DNA of 62,785 bases, from positions 1 through 62,785 of the forward strand of contig JAFYJN010000068.1 of the NCBI GenBank assembly GCA_017538105.1, in the 5' to 3' direction. The translations under genes and the position numbers were made by a program. This DNA comes from Prevotella sp. Lineage in GTDB: Bacteria; Bacteroidota; Bacteroidia; Bacteroidales; Bacteroidaceae. Shown here piece after piece: positions 49,174 to 58,275 of this stretch. The first letter of the stretch is position 1, and every line of letters starts with the position of its first letter. The notes beneath the pieces were generated by a model that had not been told where the DNA came from, did not search any database, and saw only the letters and a program-made list of their open reading frames with translations.

Positions 49174-51369
49174 ATGGGAAAAGGCAAAAAAGGCGCTCGT
49201 CGCCTGAACAAGAAGCAGATAACGGAGTTGATCTATAACCTTTTTGAAGAACAACCCAACGAGACTTTTTCTTACAAACAAGTGTTCCGCGCACTCCATC
49301 TCGACACCCATCCCCAGCGTATGTTGGCGATTAACCTGATGGAAGAGATGGCATGGGACGATTTCCTGAGCAAGGTGTCGGACCAGAGCTACCGGTTGAA
49401 CACCAAGGGACAGGTGCAGGAGGGCGTGTTCCGTCGCAAGGCCAACGGCAAGAACAGCTTTTTGCCCGATGATGGGGGCAAACCTGTGTTCGTGGCCGAG
49501 CGCAACTCCATGTTCGCCCTTGATGGCGACCGTGTGCGTGTGTCGTTCATGGCCCGTCGGCAGAAACATATCAAGGAGGCGATGGTCACCGAAATTCTCT
49601 CCCATGCCCGCGACACCTTTGTGGGACAGTTGAAGGTGGAGCGCGATTTTGCCTTCCTCATCACCGAGAGCAACATCTTCGTCCACGATATCATGGTGCC
49701 CAAGAAGAAACTCAAAGGTGGCAAGACGGGCGACAAGGCCGTGGTGCGCATCACGCAATGGCCGTCGAAAGAATCGAAGAACATCGTGGGTGAGGTGGTC
49801 GACGTTTTGGGCAAGACGGGCGACAATACCGTTGAGATGCATGCCATCTTGGCTCAATACGGTTTGCCCTATCGTTACCCGAAAGTGGTGGAGGAAGCCG
49901 CCGAGAAAATATCCGCCGAGATTACCCCTGCCGACTATGCCGAGCGTGAAGATTTCCGCGATGTGTGTACGTTCACCATAGACCCCAAGGACGCCAAGGA
50001 TTACGACGACGCCCTCTCCATCCGTAAGGTGAGCAAGGGCCTGTGGGAGGTGGGCGTGCATATCGCCGATGTGTCGCATTATGTGAAGGAGGGAAGTATC
50101 ATCGACAAGGAGGCGCAGAAACGCGCCACCAGTGTCTATCTCGTTGACCGCACCATACCGATGTTGCCCGAACGACTGTGCAATTTCATTTGTTCGCTGC
50201 GTCCCGACGAGGAGAAACTTTGCTTCAGTACCATTTTCGTGATGGATGACAAGGCAGAGGTGAAGAGTTGGCGCTTGGTGCATACCGTCATACGCAGCAA
50301 CCGTCGTTTCGCCTACGAGGAGGTACAGGCCATCCTGGAACAGAACGGTGTGAAAGACGGCACTGGTGAGCCCGCTCCGCCAGCCCCGAAGGGAGGCTAC
50401 AAGGGTGAGTTGGCCGATGAGTTGATCACGCTCGACCGTCTGGCCAAACGGCTACGGGAGGCGCGTTTCGCCAATGGAGCGGTGAAGTTCGATCGCGAGG
50501 AACTGCATTTCGATATCGATGCCGATGGAAAGCCCACACGTTGCTATTTCAAGATGTCGAAAGATGCCAACAAACTCATCGAGGAGTTCATGCTGTTGGC
50601 CAACCGCACGGTGGCCGAGAGCATCGGTAGAGTGAAGAAGGGCCAAAAGGCGAAGACGCTGCCCTATCGTATTCATGACTCACCCGACCCCACGAAACTC
50701 GAGAATCTGCGCGAGTTCATCGTCAAGTTTGGCTATAAACTGAAGACCACGGGCACCAAGGGAGCCATCTCACGCAGTCTGAACGCGCTGATGGAACAGA
50801 GCGCGGGACGGCGTGAGCAGAAACTCATCGAGACGGTGGCTCTTCGCGCGATGATGAAAGCCAAATACAGCGTTCACAATATCGGACACTATGGACTGGC
50901 CTTCGACTACTATACCCATTTCACCAGTCCTATCCGTCGCTATCCCGACACCATGGTCCACCGCTTGCTCACCCGTTACCAAGCGGGCGGACGCAGTGCC
51001 AACAAAGAGCATTACGAGGAGTTGTGCGAGCACTCGTCGGACATGGAGCAGTTGGCCCAGAACGCAGAGCGCGACTCCATCAAGTACAAAATGGTGGAGT
51101 TCATGGGCGACAAGATAGGCGAGGTGTTCGACGCTCACATCAGCGGCATACAGTCGTATGGCATCTATTGCGAGATTGACGAGAACCACTGCGAGGGCAT
51201 GGTGCCCATGCATGATTTGGACGACGACTATTATGAGTTTGACGAGCGCAACTACTGTTTGGTGGGACGCCGCCATCACCATAAGTACCAGTTGGGCGAT
51301 GCCGTGCGCATCAAGGTGGCACGTGCCAATATCGAGAAACGTCAACTCGATTTCATCCTGGCGGATTGA
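49174..51369 (+). CDS. rnr: Ribonuclease R
   Basis: A 731-residue RNase II-family 3'-5' exoribonuclease: N-terminal winged-helix and cold-shock domains, RNB domain with the Asp cluster in DPKDAKDYDDAL, GVHIADVSHYV, YSVHNIGHYGLAFDYYTHFT, SPIRRYPD, and a C-terminal S1 domain. ATG 49174 (MGKGKKGARR) was preferred to a TTG 11 codons earlier. A low-complexity loop at ~395-415 (GTGEPAPPAPKGGYKG) replaces a shorter segment in the Bacteroides enzymes I remember and looks like translated class A-type sequence. Confidence 0.96.
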   Translation: MGKGKKGARRLNKKQITELIYNLFEEQPNETFSYKQVFRALHLDTHPQRMLAINLMEEMAWDDFLSKVSDQSYRLNTKGQVQEGVFRRKANGKNSFLPDDGGKPVFVAERNSMFALDGDRVRVSFMARRQKHIKEAMVTEILSHARDTFVGQLKVERDFAFLITESNIFVHDIMVPKKKLKGGKTGDKAVVRITQWPSKESKNIVGEVVDVLGKTGDNTVEMHAILAQYGLPYRYPKVVEEAAEKISAEITPADYAEREDFRDVCTFTIDPKDAKDYDDALSIRKVSKGLWEVGVHIADVSHYVKEGSIIDKEAQKRATSVYLVDRTIPMLPERLCNFICSLRPDEEKLCFSTIFVMDDKAEVKSWRLVHTVIRSNRRFAYEEVQAILEQNGVKDGTGEPAPPAPKGGYKGELADELITLDRLAKRLREARFANGAVKFDREELHFDIDADGKPTRCYFKMSKDANKLIEEFMLLANRTVAESIGRVKKGQKAKTLPYRIHDSPDPTKLENLREFIVKFGYKLKTTGTKGAISRSLNALMEQSAGRREQKLIETVALRAMMKAKYSVHNIGHYGLAFDYYTHFTSPIRRYPDTMVHRLLTRYQAGGRSANKEHYEELCEHSSDMEQLAQNAERDSIKYKMVEFMGDKIGEVFDAHISGIQSYGIYCEIDENHCEGMVPMHDLDDDYYEFDERNYCLVGRRHHHKYQLGDAVRIKVARANIEKRQLDFILAD

Positions 51370-51404
51370 ACAGGGTAGGGGCGACTGTAGGATTTCCTAT
51401 AACG

Positions 51405-51440
51405 AAGGCCGGATAGCGAGCAACTCGCCATCCGGCCTTT
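51405..51440 (+). terminator. Intrinsic terminator behind RNase R (probably bidirectional)
   Basis: AAGGCCGGAT and ATCCGGCCTT (51430-51439) with inner GCGAG-CAA-CTCGC pairing; followed by TTTCC on the plus strand. It lies between convergent genes. Here the gene has a normal hairpin instead of a class A element. Confidence 0.85.
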
Positions 51441-51477
51441 CCTTACAACCATCAAAGAGATGGCTTGATTTATTTCT

Positions 51478-52299
51478 TTATTTCACGGTCTTGGCAAACT
51501 CTGGTTCGAGCCAACCTTTTTCCTTCATCTCTTTCAGTGAGAGACGAGCCTCGGGAAGACCGAAAGCGTAAGGTAAAATCTCATACTGCTGGTATACGAA
51601 AACCACGCTGTCATTGTCGATGTAAATACCGTTTTCAGGCAATTCCACGGTCTTGCCACCTTTGTCATTATACTCACTCAAAGGTGATTCGGCTTCGTTG
51701 TATTCGCTGCCCATCGTTTCCTTGAGGTAAGATTCCAGCCCTTGTCCAACCGCTTTCTTCACGTCGTTGAGCTTGTCTTGTGCCAAGATATTCTTGCCAA
51801 GCACCTTACCCGTGGCTTTGTCGAATGTCACTCCTTCGAAAAGAGCTGACCCATGAGCGCCACCCAAGTATACATCCTGCATCACACCCATGGTGATCAC
51901 CTGGTCGTTCTCATACAAAATCTTGATTTCGACATTGTTGGAGAGTGAAGGACCTTCCGGGTCGCTGCCTTCATAGTCGGCCTCTCCTTTCAGTTCCTCT
52001 GCCTTGCTGTTTACAAAGTATTTAGCCATGGCTTTGATACTGGTGGAGTCGACAGTCTTGTCTCCTTCGATAACCCTCATAATCATCTGATTGATGCTCT
52101 TGGTCAAGGCTTCATTTCCAACAGGAACGACAATCTTTATGGATGTGGAAATATCCTGTTTGCCTTCGTGTGTATTAACAGAGTCGATAACGCTATCGAT
52201 TTTGGGTGTATTGTCAGCGGCGTCACCCTGAACCGCACCTTTTTTGTTGCATGCCAGCATGAGCAGCAAAGCACTGGCAAAAATCAATAATTTTTTCAT
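51478..52299 (-). CDS. DUF3298/RsiV-like lipoprotein
   Basis: A 273-residue lipoprotein (lipobox LLMLAC, Cys17). The mature part matches the DUF3298/DUF4163 arrangement: an N-terminal beta domain (ISTSIKIVVPVGNEALTKSI), GGAHG motif in VYLGGAHGSALFEG, and a C-terminal VVFVYQQYEILPYAFGLPEA. In Bacillus the related RsiV is an anti-sigma factor, but most Bacteroidota members are stand-alone lipoproteins of unknown role. Second gene after 52334-53242 (34 bp gap). Confidence 0.85.
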   Translation of the reverse strand: MKKLLIFASALLLMLACNKKGAVQGDAADNTPKIDSVIDSVNTHEGKQDISTSIKIVVPVGNEALTKSINQMIMRVIEGDKTVDSTSIKAMAKYFVNSKAEELKGEADYEGSDPEGPSLSNNVEIKILYENDQVITMGVMQDVYLGGAHGSALFEGVTFDKATGKVLGKNILAQDKLNDVKKAVGQGLESYLKETMGSEYNEAESPLSEYNDKGGKTVELPENGIYIDNDSVVFVYQQYEILPYAFGLPEARLSLKEMKEKGWLEPEFAKTVK

Positions 52300-52333
52300 G
52301 TTTTAATGTTCTATTTTTATTTGTTGTTTCTGT

Positions 52334-53242
52334 TTATTCTGAATCGGCATCATTGGCAACCAGCACCTCCAGCAACTGAAGGTTGATGGCCTCTATTTCG
52401 CTGGCTTTGTCGCCCTTGGCTTTCAAGCTTTCAAGCATCTTTTGACGCTCACCTTTGCTGAACAAACTCAATTGGGAAGTTGTGAGCACGTCTTTCGAAA
52501 CATTGCCAGTCTGGTCTTCCGAACCTTGTACTCGTTTCAGCACAATGGGTTTGCCGGCGTCGTCCCACACCTCTTCGTCCTCTTTGGATTGCTTGATAGG
52601 TTGTAGGGTTAGTCCATCATCCATGCGTTGCACGTTGAAGGCTTCATTTCCCAGTTTGAACGAGCCACTTGGCAAGTCGTAAGAGTCGATCAATTCAAGA
52701 GCGGTTTTCTCGGCGTTGAGTCCCGTCACTTCAGCCTTGGTAGCGTCAAACACAACCTTTGTGCCATCTTCCTTGGTGTATTCTCCGCTGAAGAGATAAC
52801 GCAGCACGTCGGCATTCATCGTTTGATGGATGTCGCTGGTTGGGACATAGACAGCAACAGCCTTGTTGTCTTTATTGTACTGTACGAATACCGTCTTCTC
52901 ATTCAGCTCCTTCAACAAGAACTTGTCACCCTCTTCGCCTGTGAAACAATATGCCTCGACATAATTGGAGTCGTTCTTTGCGAGTCCGTTATTCCCCTTG
53001 GCTGTCACGTATCCCTCGTCTGTTGGTACGAGTCTGAACATGATTCCACCCTCATGTGTGCTTCCACCCTCACAGTTGAAGCCGCTGTCGCATTTCGTGG
53101 CGGTGAAGAAATATAGGCCGTCTGTCCAGGTCTTGCCCGCAATGTCCATTTTTTCTTCATTGGTCTTTTTACCTTGATTTTGGCAAGCGCCCAATGCCAT
53201 GATACCAATGGCCAAGCATGCCAATAGAGTTTTTTTGTTCAT
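52334..53242 (-). CDS. Lipoprotein of unknown function
   Basis: A 302-residue lipoprotein (signal MNKKTLLACLAIGIMALGAC, Cys20). The mature region starts with DGLYFFTATKCDSGFNCEGG and is made of beta-rich repeats (DVLRYLFSGEYTKEDGTKVV, NAEKTALELIDSY) with an acidic, Lys/Glu-rich C-terminus. No family recognised. ATG 53242 gives the signal peptide and follows a consensus promoter; likely one transcript with the DUF3298 gene. Confidence 0.78.
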   Translation of the reverse strand: MNKKTLLACLAIGIMALGACQNQGKKTNEEKMDIAGKTWTDGLYFFTATKCDSGFNCEGGSTHEGGIMFRLVPTDEGYVTAKGNNGLAKNDSNYVEAYCFTGEEGDKFLLKELNEKTVFVQYNKDNKAVAVYVPTSDIHQTMNADVLRYLFSGEYTKEDGTKVVFDATKAEVTGLNAEKTALELIDSYDLPSGSFKLGNEAFNVQRMDDGLTLQPIKQSKEDEEVWDDAGKPIVLKRVQGSEDQTGNVSKDVLTTSQLSLFSKGERQKMLESLKAKGDKASEIEAINLQLLEVLVANDADSE

Positions 53243-53314
53243 AGTTGTTGTTAATAATTGATTCTTAAAATGGATATTTAAATAACTTGGTTGTTCATAT
53301 ATGAATATTTCGCA

Positions 53315-53345
53315 CAAAGGTAGATGTTATTCCGAAATTGAGCAA
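53315..53345 (-). promoter_or_regulatory. Promoter of the two-lipoprotein operon
   Basis: Minus strand: TTG (53345-53343), 20 bp, TACCTTTG (53322-53315). Full consensus, 72 bp before the start codon. Confidence 0.75.
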
Positions 53346-53487
53346 AAATTCAGTGTTGATTTTTGAAGAATTTGAAAAAAGTCCTTGTTTTTCGTAAGAT
53401 GTTATAGGCATTGGTTTTTATAGTTATTATAGTACTCATAGCTTTTATAGCTATTATGGGCGATGGCATACATGGTTTTTATGGGTG

Positions 53488-55482
53488 TCAGAATTTCCAC
53501 CGCATTTGCAGTTGCAAGTCGGTCATTGAGGAGTGGTCGATTCGTTGCAGCCCGCTGGAGATATGGCCACGGTCGAAATAGTTGGTGGACTGTAGGCGGG
53601 CAATGAGCGCGAGCCGCGGGGAGGGGTCGATGCGGGCCACGAAGGTCAGGCGGAGTCCCTCACCTTCAAACGAAGGGAAGGAATAACGGTAGAGTAGGCC
53701 TGGCTCCATGGTGTAGATGCGGCTGTCGTTGTCATCGGTGTGGAAATACCCCGCCGAAGTGGTCAACTGCACCTTTTTGCCAATCTGTGCGGTGACACGT
53801 TCGCTGACCATCCATCCAAAACTGTTTTTCTCGTATTGAGAGTGTGCCACATCGCCTTGTGTGGTGCTTTTCAGCCATCCTCCGTCATAGGTGAATGCCA
53901 TCCGGCCGCGTTGCTCCCATTGGTTGATAAGCGCCGTCTTTTCTCTGTTGTCACGTTGGCGGTAGCGCAGTCGGTAGCGGGCCGTCCATGAGCAGGGGCC
54001 ATGGCTGATGGTGGCCTGGATCATGTTGTCCCAGGTGTTCGATGAATGTAGTGCGATGTAGCGTGGTTCGGCGAAATGCACATAGTCGGTATATGCCTGC
54101 AGCAACAGTTGGTCCGATGGGTTCCACCGCGCCCCAAGGTATGCCCCGTGTTCATTCTGCGTGCGTCCTCCTTCGCTGAAAGAGTTGGCATGCAGGGCTT
54201 GGTATTTGGCGGCATAGTATCGGTGTATGAACGAGAATGACAGCCGTTCGGCAGCCTGAATGTTCAGCGTGTTGATGGTGGCCATGCCGCCACCTTTACT
54301 GGTGGCTGTTTCACCACGGAAACTGAAGCGGTGGGCGGTATATCCATAGTCGGCACTGATGTTCCAGAACTCGTTGCCGGAGGGGTAATGGCGTCGGTAA
54401 GGTTGGCTGATGTCAGGTTGTAAGATACGGTCGAGGTGTGAATAGGCGAAGGTGGTTCCAAAGCGCCAGCCGCCTGTTCTGCCTGCGAGGTGTGTTCCTG
54501 CGAGTGTTTCATGGGTGTTGTTCTTCTTCTCCATTTCGGTGAGGGTGCGGTGGTACCCTGTGTTGACGATGGTGGTGATGTCATCGCCGTTGTCCGCCAA
54601 TGTGCCGTCGATGCCTCGGTAGGAGGCGAAGGCGGAGAACTCCACCGCCGATCCCAGGCGTACGGTTGCCGCCACCCCTTGTAGATAGTCGCCATCATAG
54701 TTCGATGCGTGTGGCCGGATGAGGTTGCCTGTTGCTCCCGCGGTGTTGGTCGACATGAGTTTGCCTATGCTGAACTGATTGTTGAGCACTAGTCCCATGC
54801 CCGCCGACACGCGGTAACGTCCCACGGTGAGCTGTTCGAGCGCTCCCAGATGGCGCACGTCGATATAGAACGAATAGAAATCGTAGCCCCAGGGGTTGTG
54901 TTTGCCAAAGAAAGGCTCGCCAGCATCCTGCGACCCCGTGATGCCGAATCTCACGCGGTCGGAGTGGCGGAAGGCATAGCGGAAACGGTGGGCGACGGGT
55001 CCGCCGAGATAGCCGTTGTCGTCACCCCTTCGTTTGTAAAAGGGTATGCGTCCATCGAGAAACAGTTCGTGCTTTCCCTGTTTCATGATGTCGCCGAAGG
55101 AGGGCCATCCCCGTTCAGGCAACGGTCCGATGGTGATGAAATGGGTGAGCAGCCGGCGTGTGGCGAAGTCTATGGATGGTATCATGGCCAATTCGCCCAT
55201 TGACAGCATCTGGTGGTATTGGTAGAGATAGGCGCAAATATCCTCCACCTGCCGTTCGTTGAGAAAGGTGAGTTGTTCGAGTTGTTCGCGTGTGGCCGTA
55301 TTGATATTGATGGGTTGCTGTTCCAGTTCACAGAGCGTTTCATACAACTCTTCCCACGCACCGCTCTCGCTGTCCTCTAGCGAGGTCCATTGGTTGAAGT
55401 CGTCTTCCCAGGGATGGACGTGCTGTGCCGCCAGAGATAGCGCCAGACCGAAAAATAGTGTGAGCAGGAGAGCTTTTCTCAT
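53488..55482 (-). CDS. Outer-membrane protein with N-terminal helix-hairpin-helix domain
   Basis: A 664-residue secreted protein: signal peptide (ends near SLAAQ), an HhH domain of the ComEA type (ININTATREQLEQLTFLNER) at about 57-90, then ~500 residues of alternating Tyr/Trp/Phe-rich strands that end in an aromatic C-terminus (QLQMRWKF), typical of an outer-membrane beta barrel. This fused HhH-barrel protein is widespread in Bacteroidota; its role is not known to me, though HhH suggests DNA contact and possibly DNA uptake. Confidence 0.82.
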   Translation of the reverse strand: MRKALLLTLFFGLALSLAAQHVHPWEDDFNQWTSLEDSESGAWEELYETLCELEQQPININTATREQLEQLTFLNERQVEDICAYLYQYHQMLSMGELAMIPSIDFATRRLLTHFITIGPLPERGWPSFGDIMKQGKHELFLDGRIPFYKRRGDDNGYLGGPVAHRFRYAFRHSDRVRFGITGSQDAGEPFFGKHNPWGYDFYSFYIDVRHLGALEQLTVGRYRVSAGMGLVLNNQFSIGKLMSTNTAGATGNLIRPHASNYDGDYLQGVAATVRLGSAVEFSAFASYRGIDGTLADNGDDITTIVNTGYHRTLTEMEKKNNTHETLAGTHLAGRTGGWRFGTTFAYSHLDRILQPDISQPYRRHYPSGNEFWNISADYGYTAHRFSFRGETATSKGGGMATINTLNIQAAERLSFSFIHRYYAAKYQALHANSFSEGGRTQNEHGAYLGARWNPSDQLLLQAYTDYVHFAEPRYIALHSSNTWDNMIQATISHGPCSWTARYRLRYRQRDNREKTALINQWEQRGRMAFTYDGGWLKSTTQGDVAHSQYEKNSFGWMVSERVTAQIGKKVQLTTSAGYFHTDDNDSRIYTMEPGLLYRYSFPSFEGEGLRLTFVARIDPSPRLALIARLQSTNYFDRGHISSGLQRIDHSSMTDLQLQMRWKF

Positions 55483-55489
55483 GGAAAAT

Positions 55490-55555
55490 TAAAATATTAA
55501 AAGATTAAAATATTAAAAGGTTGAAAGATTTAAAAAATTAAAAGATTATAAGATT
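55490..55555. repeat. AT-rich tandem repeat
   Basis: Units of ATTAAAATATTAAAAG, then GGTTGAAAGATTTAAAAAAT and TAAAAGATTATAAGATT. A close relative of the last part is found within miaB at about 46778-46830 (reverse strand). Confidence 0.75.
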
Positions 55556-55630
55556 GTCTGTTTTTCCTGCAAATATACTAAAAAGAATCAATTTTTCGGG
55601 TTATGGTAGTAGAAAACAGCCAAGAATCAT

Positions 55631-55638
55631 TATTTTTG
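55631..55638 (+). promoter_or_regulatory. -7 element of the DUF4294 gene
   Basis: TATTTTTG followed by CA, 24 bp before the ATG. TAnnTTTG match. Confidence 0.6.
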
Positions 55639-55661
55639 CACGCACATAGCTTGTTGTCGAG

Positions 55662-56312
55662 ATGAAAAAAACGTTGTTGCTGTTGATAGCCTTGTGCCTC
55701 TTTGCTGGTGTACGAGCCCAGACAGGTTCGTTCAAGCATGGGGAAAAAGGGAATCCCGAAGACCGCGAGGTGGACATGAACAATCCCACCTTCGTGCCAA
55801 CGATGAAGGTGGGAAAGACCCTCCTCGATGGAGACAGCGCACTCTTCATGGATTTGAGCAATGTGTATGTCTATCCACCGGTGGAGCTGACATCCAGCAA
55901 GCAACAGAAAGCATACAGTCGTTTGGTGAGGAACGTGAAGAAGGTGCTGCCCATCGCCAAGGAATGCAATGCCATCATCATCGAGACGTATGAGTATTTG
56001 CAGACGTTGCCCGACAAACGGGCCAAGGACGAGCATATGAAAAAGGTTGAAAAGGATATCTACCAAACCTACAAGCCACGAATGAAAAAACTTACCTATT
56101 CGCAAGGCAAGCTGCTCATCAAACTCATCAACCGCGAATGCAACTCGTCGGCTTACGACATCATGCGCGCTTTCCTTGGTCCCATCCGCTCTGGTTTCTG
56201 GCAGGCTTTCGCATGGACTTTTGGGGCATCGCTGAAGAAAGAATATGATGCTGAAGGCACCGACCGCCTCACTGAGCGCGTGGTGCTGCTCGTTGAGGCG
56301 GGACAGTTGTGA
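55662..56312 (+). CDS. DUF4294 family protein
   Basis: A 216-residue secreted protein (signal MKKTLLLLIALCLFAGVRAQ). The mature domain (VYVYPPVELTSSKQQKAYSR, LVRNVKKVLPIAKEC, LTYSQGKLLIKLINRECNSS, YDIMRAFLGPIRSGFWQAFA, WTFGASLKKEYD) is the Bacteroidota DUF4294 fold; function unknown. The last eight codons and the stop coincide with a 24-bp sequence repeated at the far end of the adjacent island (62646-62668). Confidence 0.9.
   Translation: MKKTLLLLIALCLFAGVRAQTGSFKHGEKGNPEDREVDMNNPTFVPTMKVGKTLLDGDSALFMDLSNVYVYPPVELTSSKQQKAYSRLVRNVKKVLPIAKECNAIIIETYEYLQTLPDKRAKDEHMKKVEKDIYQTYKPRMKKLTYSQGKLLIKLINRECNSSAYDIMRAFLGPIRSGFWQAFAWTFGASLKKEYDAEGTDRLTERVVLLVEAGQL
56289..56312 (+). repeat. Left island boundary: direct-repeat copy at the DUF4294 3' end
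   Basis: CTCGTTGAGGCGGGACAGTT then GTGA. The right copy (62646-62668) lacks only the C at 56299. An inverted copy of the same bases lies at 62614-62636. See the findings. Confidence 0.7.
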
Positions 56313-56361
56313 AAGTGCCGGTACTTTCTATTAAACAAAAATTCCCTCTTCGGAGGGAATT
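56311..56361. terminator. Hairpins between convergent DUF4294 and DUF1810 genes
   Basis: First an 18-bp dyad GAAAGTGCCGGTACTTTC (56311-56328), then AATTCCCTC-TTCG-GAGGGAATT (56340-56361), a 9-bp perfect stem with a UUCG tetraloop. The same pair of structures, in inverted order, follows the second DUF1810 gene at 62563-62616. Confidence 0.85.
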
Positions 56362-56362
56362 G

Positions 56363-56737
56363 TTACCATCGATATTTATCAATCATTTGTTTAAAAACAG
56401 GTTCGTCGGAAACAGAAGCAAAAAGGAGCATACAGGTACGAATCTTTAATACCCCCAAGTTACTAAATATTTCATAAATGGGTTTTTCATGATTCAGTAT
56501 AACTTGTGTCGCATTTATTAATCTTTCCTTCAAAATAGGATGATTAATATATGCAATTGCTTCTTCACGACCATTAAGACCATAAAATTCTGTTAATTTG
56601 CTTGTTCCAGATCTTTTTAATTGTGGGTAGATATATCTAACCCAACATTCAATACTGAGTTTTCCTTCTTGAATTTCTTTGATAGCCCGTTCATACATTG
56701 TATTTTGAGCTATTAAGAATCGTTCTAAACTATCCAT
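56363..56737 (-). CDS. DUF1810 family protein, copy 1
   Basis: A 124-residue protein with the DUF1810 signature: FLIAQNTMYERAIKEIQEGK, WVRYIYPQLKRSGTSKLTEF, YGLNGREEAIAYINHPILKE and a conserved end CMLLFASVSDEPVF. Usual DUF1810 has HWMWFIFPQ; here the corresponding CWVRYIYPQ is altered. The second copy at 62157-62564 keeps HWMWYVFPQ. AT-rich and diverged; the two copies are inverted relative to each other. Confidence 0.88.
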   Translation of the reverse strand: MDSLERFLIAQNTMYERAIKEIQEGKLSIECWVRYIYPQLKRSGTSKLTEFYGLNGREEAIAYINHPILKERLINATQVILNHEKPIYEIFSNLGVLKIRTCMLLFASVSDEPVFKQMIDKYRW

Positions 56738-56764
56738 GATTTATAAGTTGTTAGTATAAACTTG

Positions 56765-56896
56765 TTATTTCAAAAAATTTTTCCATGCTAAACTATCAAA
56801 AATTTCTGTAAATCCGTCTTCGTATAACTCACAACATCTATTGAAGAATTCACAATCTTTAATGAAGTCAGTAAGATCATATAATTGTTCTTTCAT
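56765..56896 (-). CDS. Small ORF (43 aa)
   Basis: ATG at 56896 encodes MKEQLYDLTDFIKDCEFFNR followed by CCELYEDGFTEIF and a C-terminal DSLAWKNFLK. An acidic helical peptide with three Cys. TGTATTTG lies 5-12 bp before the ATG. No family recognised; could be the N-terminal fragment of a larger gene. Confidence 0.35.
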   Translation of the reverse strand: MKEQLYDLTDFIKDCEFFNRCCELYEDGFTEIFDSLAWKNFLK

Positions 56897-56933
56897 AATG
56901 CAAATACACTACTTATTTTTTAAGGATTATAAC

Positions 56934-57068
56934 TTATATTCCACCATGAGGATAAAACGGAGAAAGTGTTTTATATTCTCCCTTACTTGTTACATCGAAA
57001 ATTACAGCGTTAGGATATTCTTTAAGAATATTCTCTAACTTACATCTTTTATTTTTTATCAGGATCAT
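56934..57068 (-). pseudogene. Truncated paralogue of the DUF6939-like gene at 57470
   Basis: 44 codons from ATG 57068: ILIKNKRCKLENILKEYPNA then VIFDVTSKGEYKTLSPFYPHGGI. They align with residues ~44-88 of the protein at 57470-58081 (SLETIREKYPDAMIIDVTSK, FSPFYPIGGIPVPF) and stop exactly after GGI, where the full protein continues for 115 residues. So this is a 3'-truncated copy or a very short relative. It overlaps the end of the gene 57049-57378 by 20 bp. Confidence 0.6.
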
Positions 57069-57378
57069 ATTCTTTGCCATACATAAAATAATAATTAACA
57101 AATCCTTTATTACACACACGGTGTTTGTCAAAAAACTTTGTAAAAGTAAGATAGTGACGATATAAAAATGAATGAACACGTGTAGGTAAACAAGCAGACA
57201 AGAACTGACTATATGTGCCAGCTGCTACTTGTAAATACTTATACCAGTTTGGCTTACGTCTTATTTCTCCAGTTTCTGGATGTATTTCATACCTATAAGC
57301 TGCTTCAAACCCTTCACATCGACTTTTTATTCCCCATTTCCAATAATAATGATCTAGTAATTTTTTAAGTTTTTTCAT
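57049..57378 (-). CDS. Hypothetical protein, island gene
   Basis: A 109-residue basic, Tyr/Trp-rich protein (LLDHYYWKWGIKSRCEGFEA, YRYEIHPETGEIRRKPNWYK, VHSFLYRHYLTFTKFFDKHR). No signal peptide and no family recognised. It sits between the full and the truncated DUF6939-like genes on the same strand and overlaps the truncated one by 20 bp. Confidence 0.55.
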   Translation of the reverse strand: MKKLKKLLDHYYWKWGIKSRCEGFEAAYRYEIHPETGEIRRKPNWYKYLQVAAGTYSQFLSACLPTRVHSFLYRHYLTFTKFFDKHRVCNKGFVNYYFMYGKEYDPDKK

Positions 57379-57469
57379 ATTAAACTATTGAATTTTTTAT
57401 TTTTTTACCACGTATAAGTGAGGGAAGAGTGTTTCTTAAATTCTCTATTACTTGTTGTTATCGCTTCAT

Positions 57470-58081
57470 TTACTCTGGGTAATTACCTTCGATATACGCC
57501 TTGATGAGTGAAGCGTGTGAGAGGGGACGTTTAGCGTTGTTCACATCAGGATTGGTATTGTAGTCGAGCAGCACCACGGGTCTGTTTTTTGAAATGACAC
57601 GTACGGCAACGACCAATTTCTGGAGTTTGTTCTCCAACACCCATTTGTAACAGGGCAGATAGATGAGTTTGCGGGCCTCGACATAACCGAGCAGTTCTTC
57701 GCCATCCACCCCCTTGCGGTGACCAAGACACGGACCAAATTTTCTGACTGTGCGTTTCATGTTTTTCATGTCGGTCTTCGAAAACATGTGGGGATCAACA
57801 TCGGCATCTTCAAACACCTTCAATCCCTGCCAGATGCCCTCAACGGAAACAGCGATAGTGTCGGAGAAGGGCACAGGAATTCCACCAATGGGATAGAAGG
57901 GACTGAACTTGACAAACTCATTCTGTGCCTTGCTCGTCACGTCGATAATCATGGCATCAGGATACTTTTCACGGATGGTCTCCAAACTCTTCTTTTTGGA
58001 TTCAATGTAAATCATAGGCTTTGTTTTCGAGTCCGCGACAAAAATACCATTTTTTTCTGAATAAACATTGATTTTCATCAT
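57470..58081 (-). CDS. DUF6939-like protein
   Basis: A ~203-residue soluble protein: IDVTSKAQNEFVKFSPFYPI, GGIPVPFSDTIAVSVEGIWQ, GLKVFEDADVDPHMFSK and RKFGPCLGHRKGVDGEELLG. I associate SVEGIWQGLKVFE with the DUF6939 family but from memory only; the fold and role are unknown. Two adjacent ATGs (58081, 58078) are both possible starts. Its truncated relative lies 400 bp downstream. Transcribed away from the sigma-like gene at 58340. Confidence 0.65.
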   Translation of the reverse strand: MMKINVYSEKNGIFVADSKTKPMIYIESKKKSLETIREKYPDAMIIDVTSKAQNEFVKFSPFYPIGGIPVPFSDTIAVSVEGIWQGLKVFEDADVDPHMFSKTDMKNMKRTVRKFGPCLGHRKGVDGEELLGYVEARKLIYLPCYKWVLENKLQKLVVAVRVISKNRPVVLLDYNTNPDVNNAKRPLSHASLIKAYIEGNYPE

Positions 58082-58275
58082 ACAACAACAACTTTTTAAT
58101 TTTTTACCCAATAGCAGGCATATATTATTGCCAAATAACTTCAAAAGGTAATCATAGAATAGGGGATTTTTTTAAAATATTATCGAATTAATATCAGTCA
58201 GAGGGCCTCCGAACAGCATTTTTGTGTATTATTCGTACAAAAATCACTATATTTTGTACATCAGACGTTAAAAAT

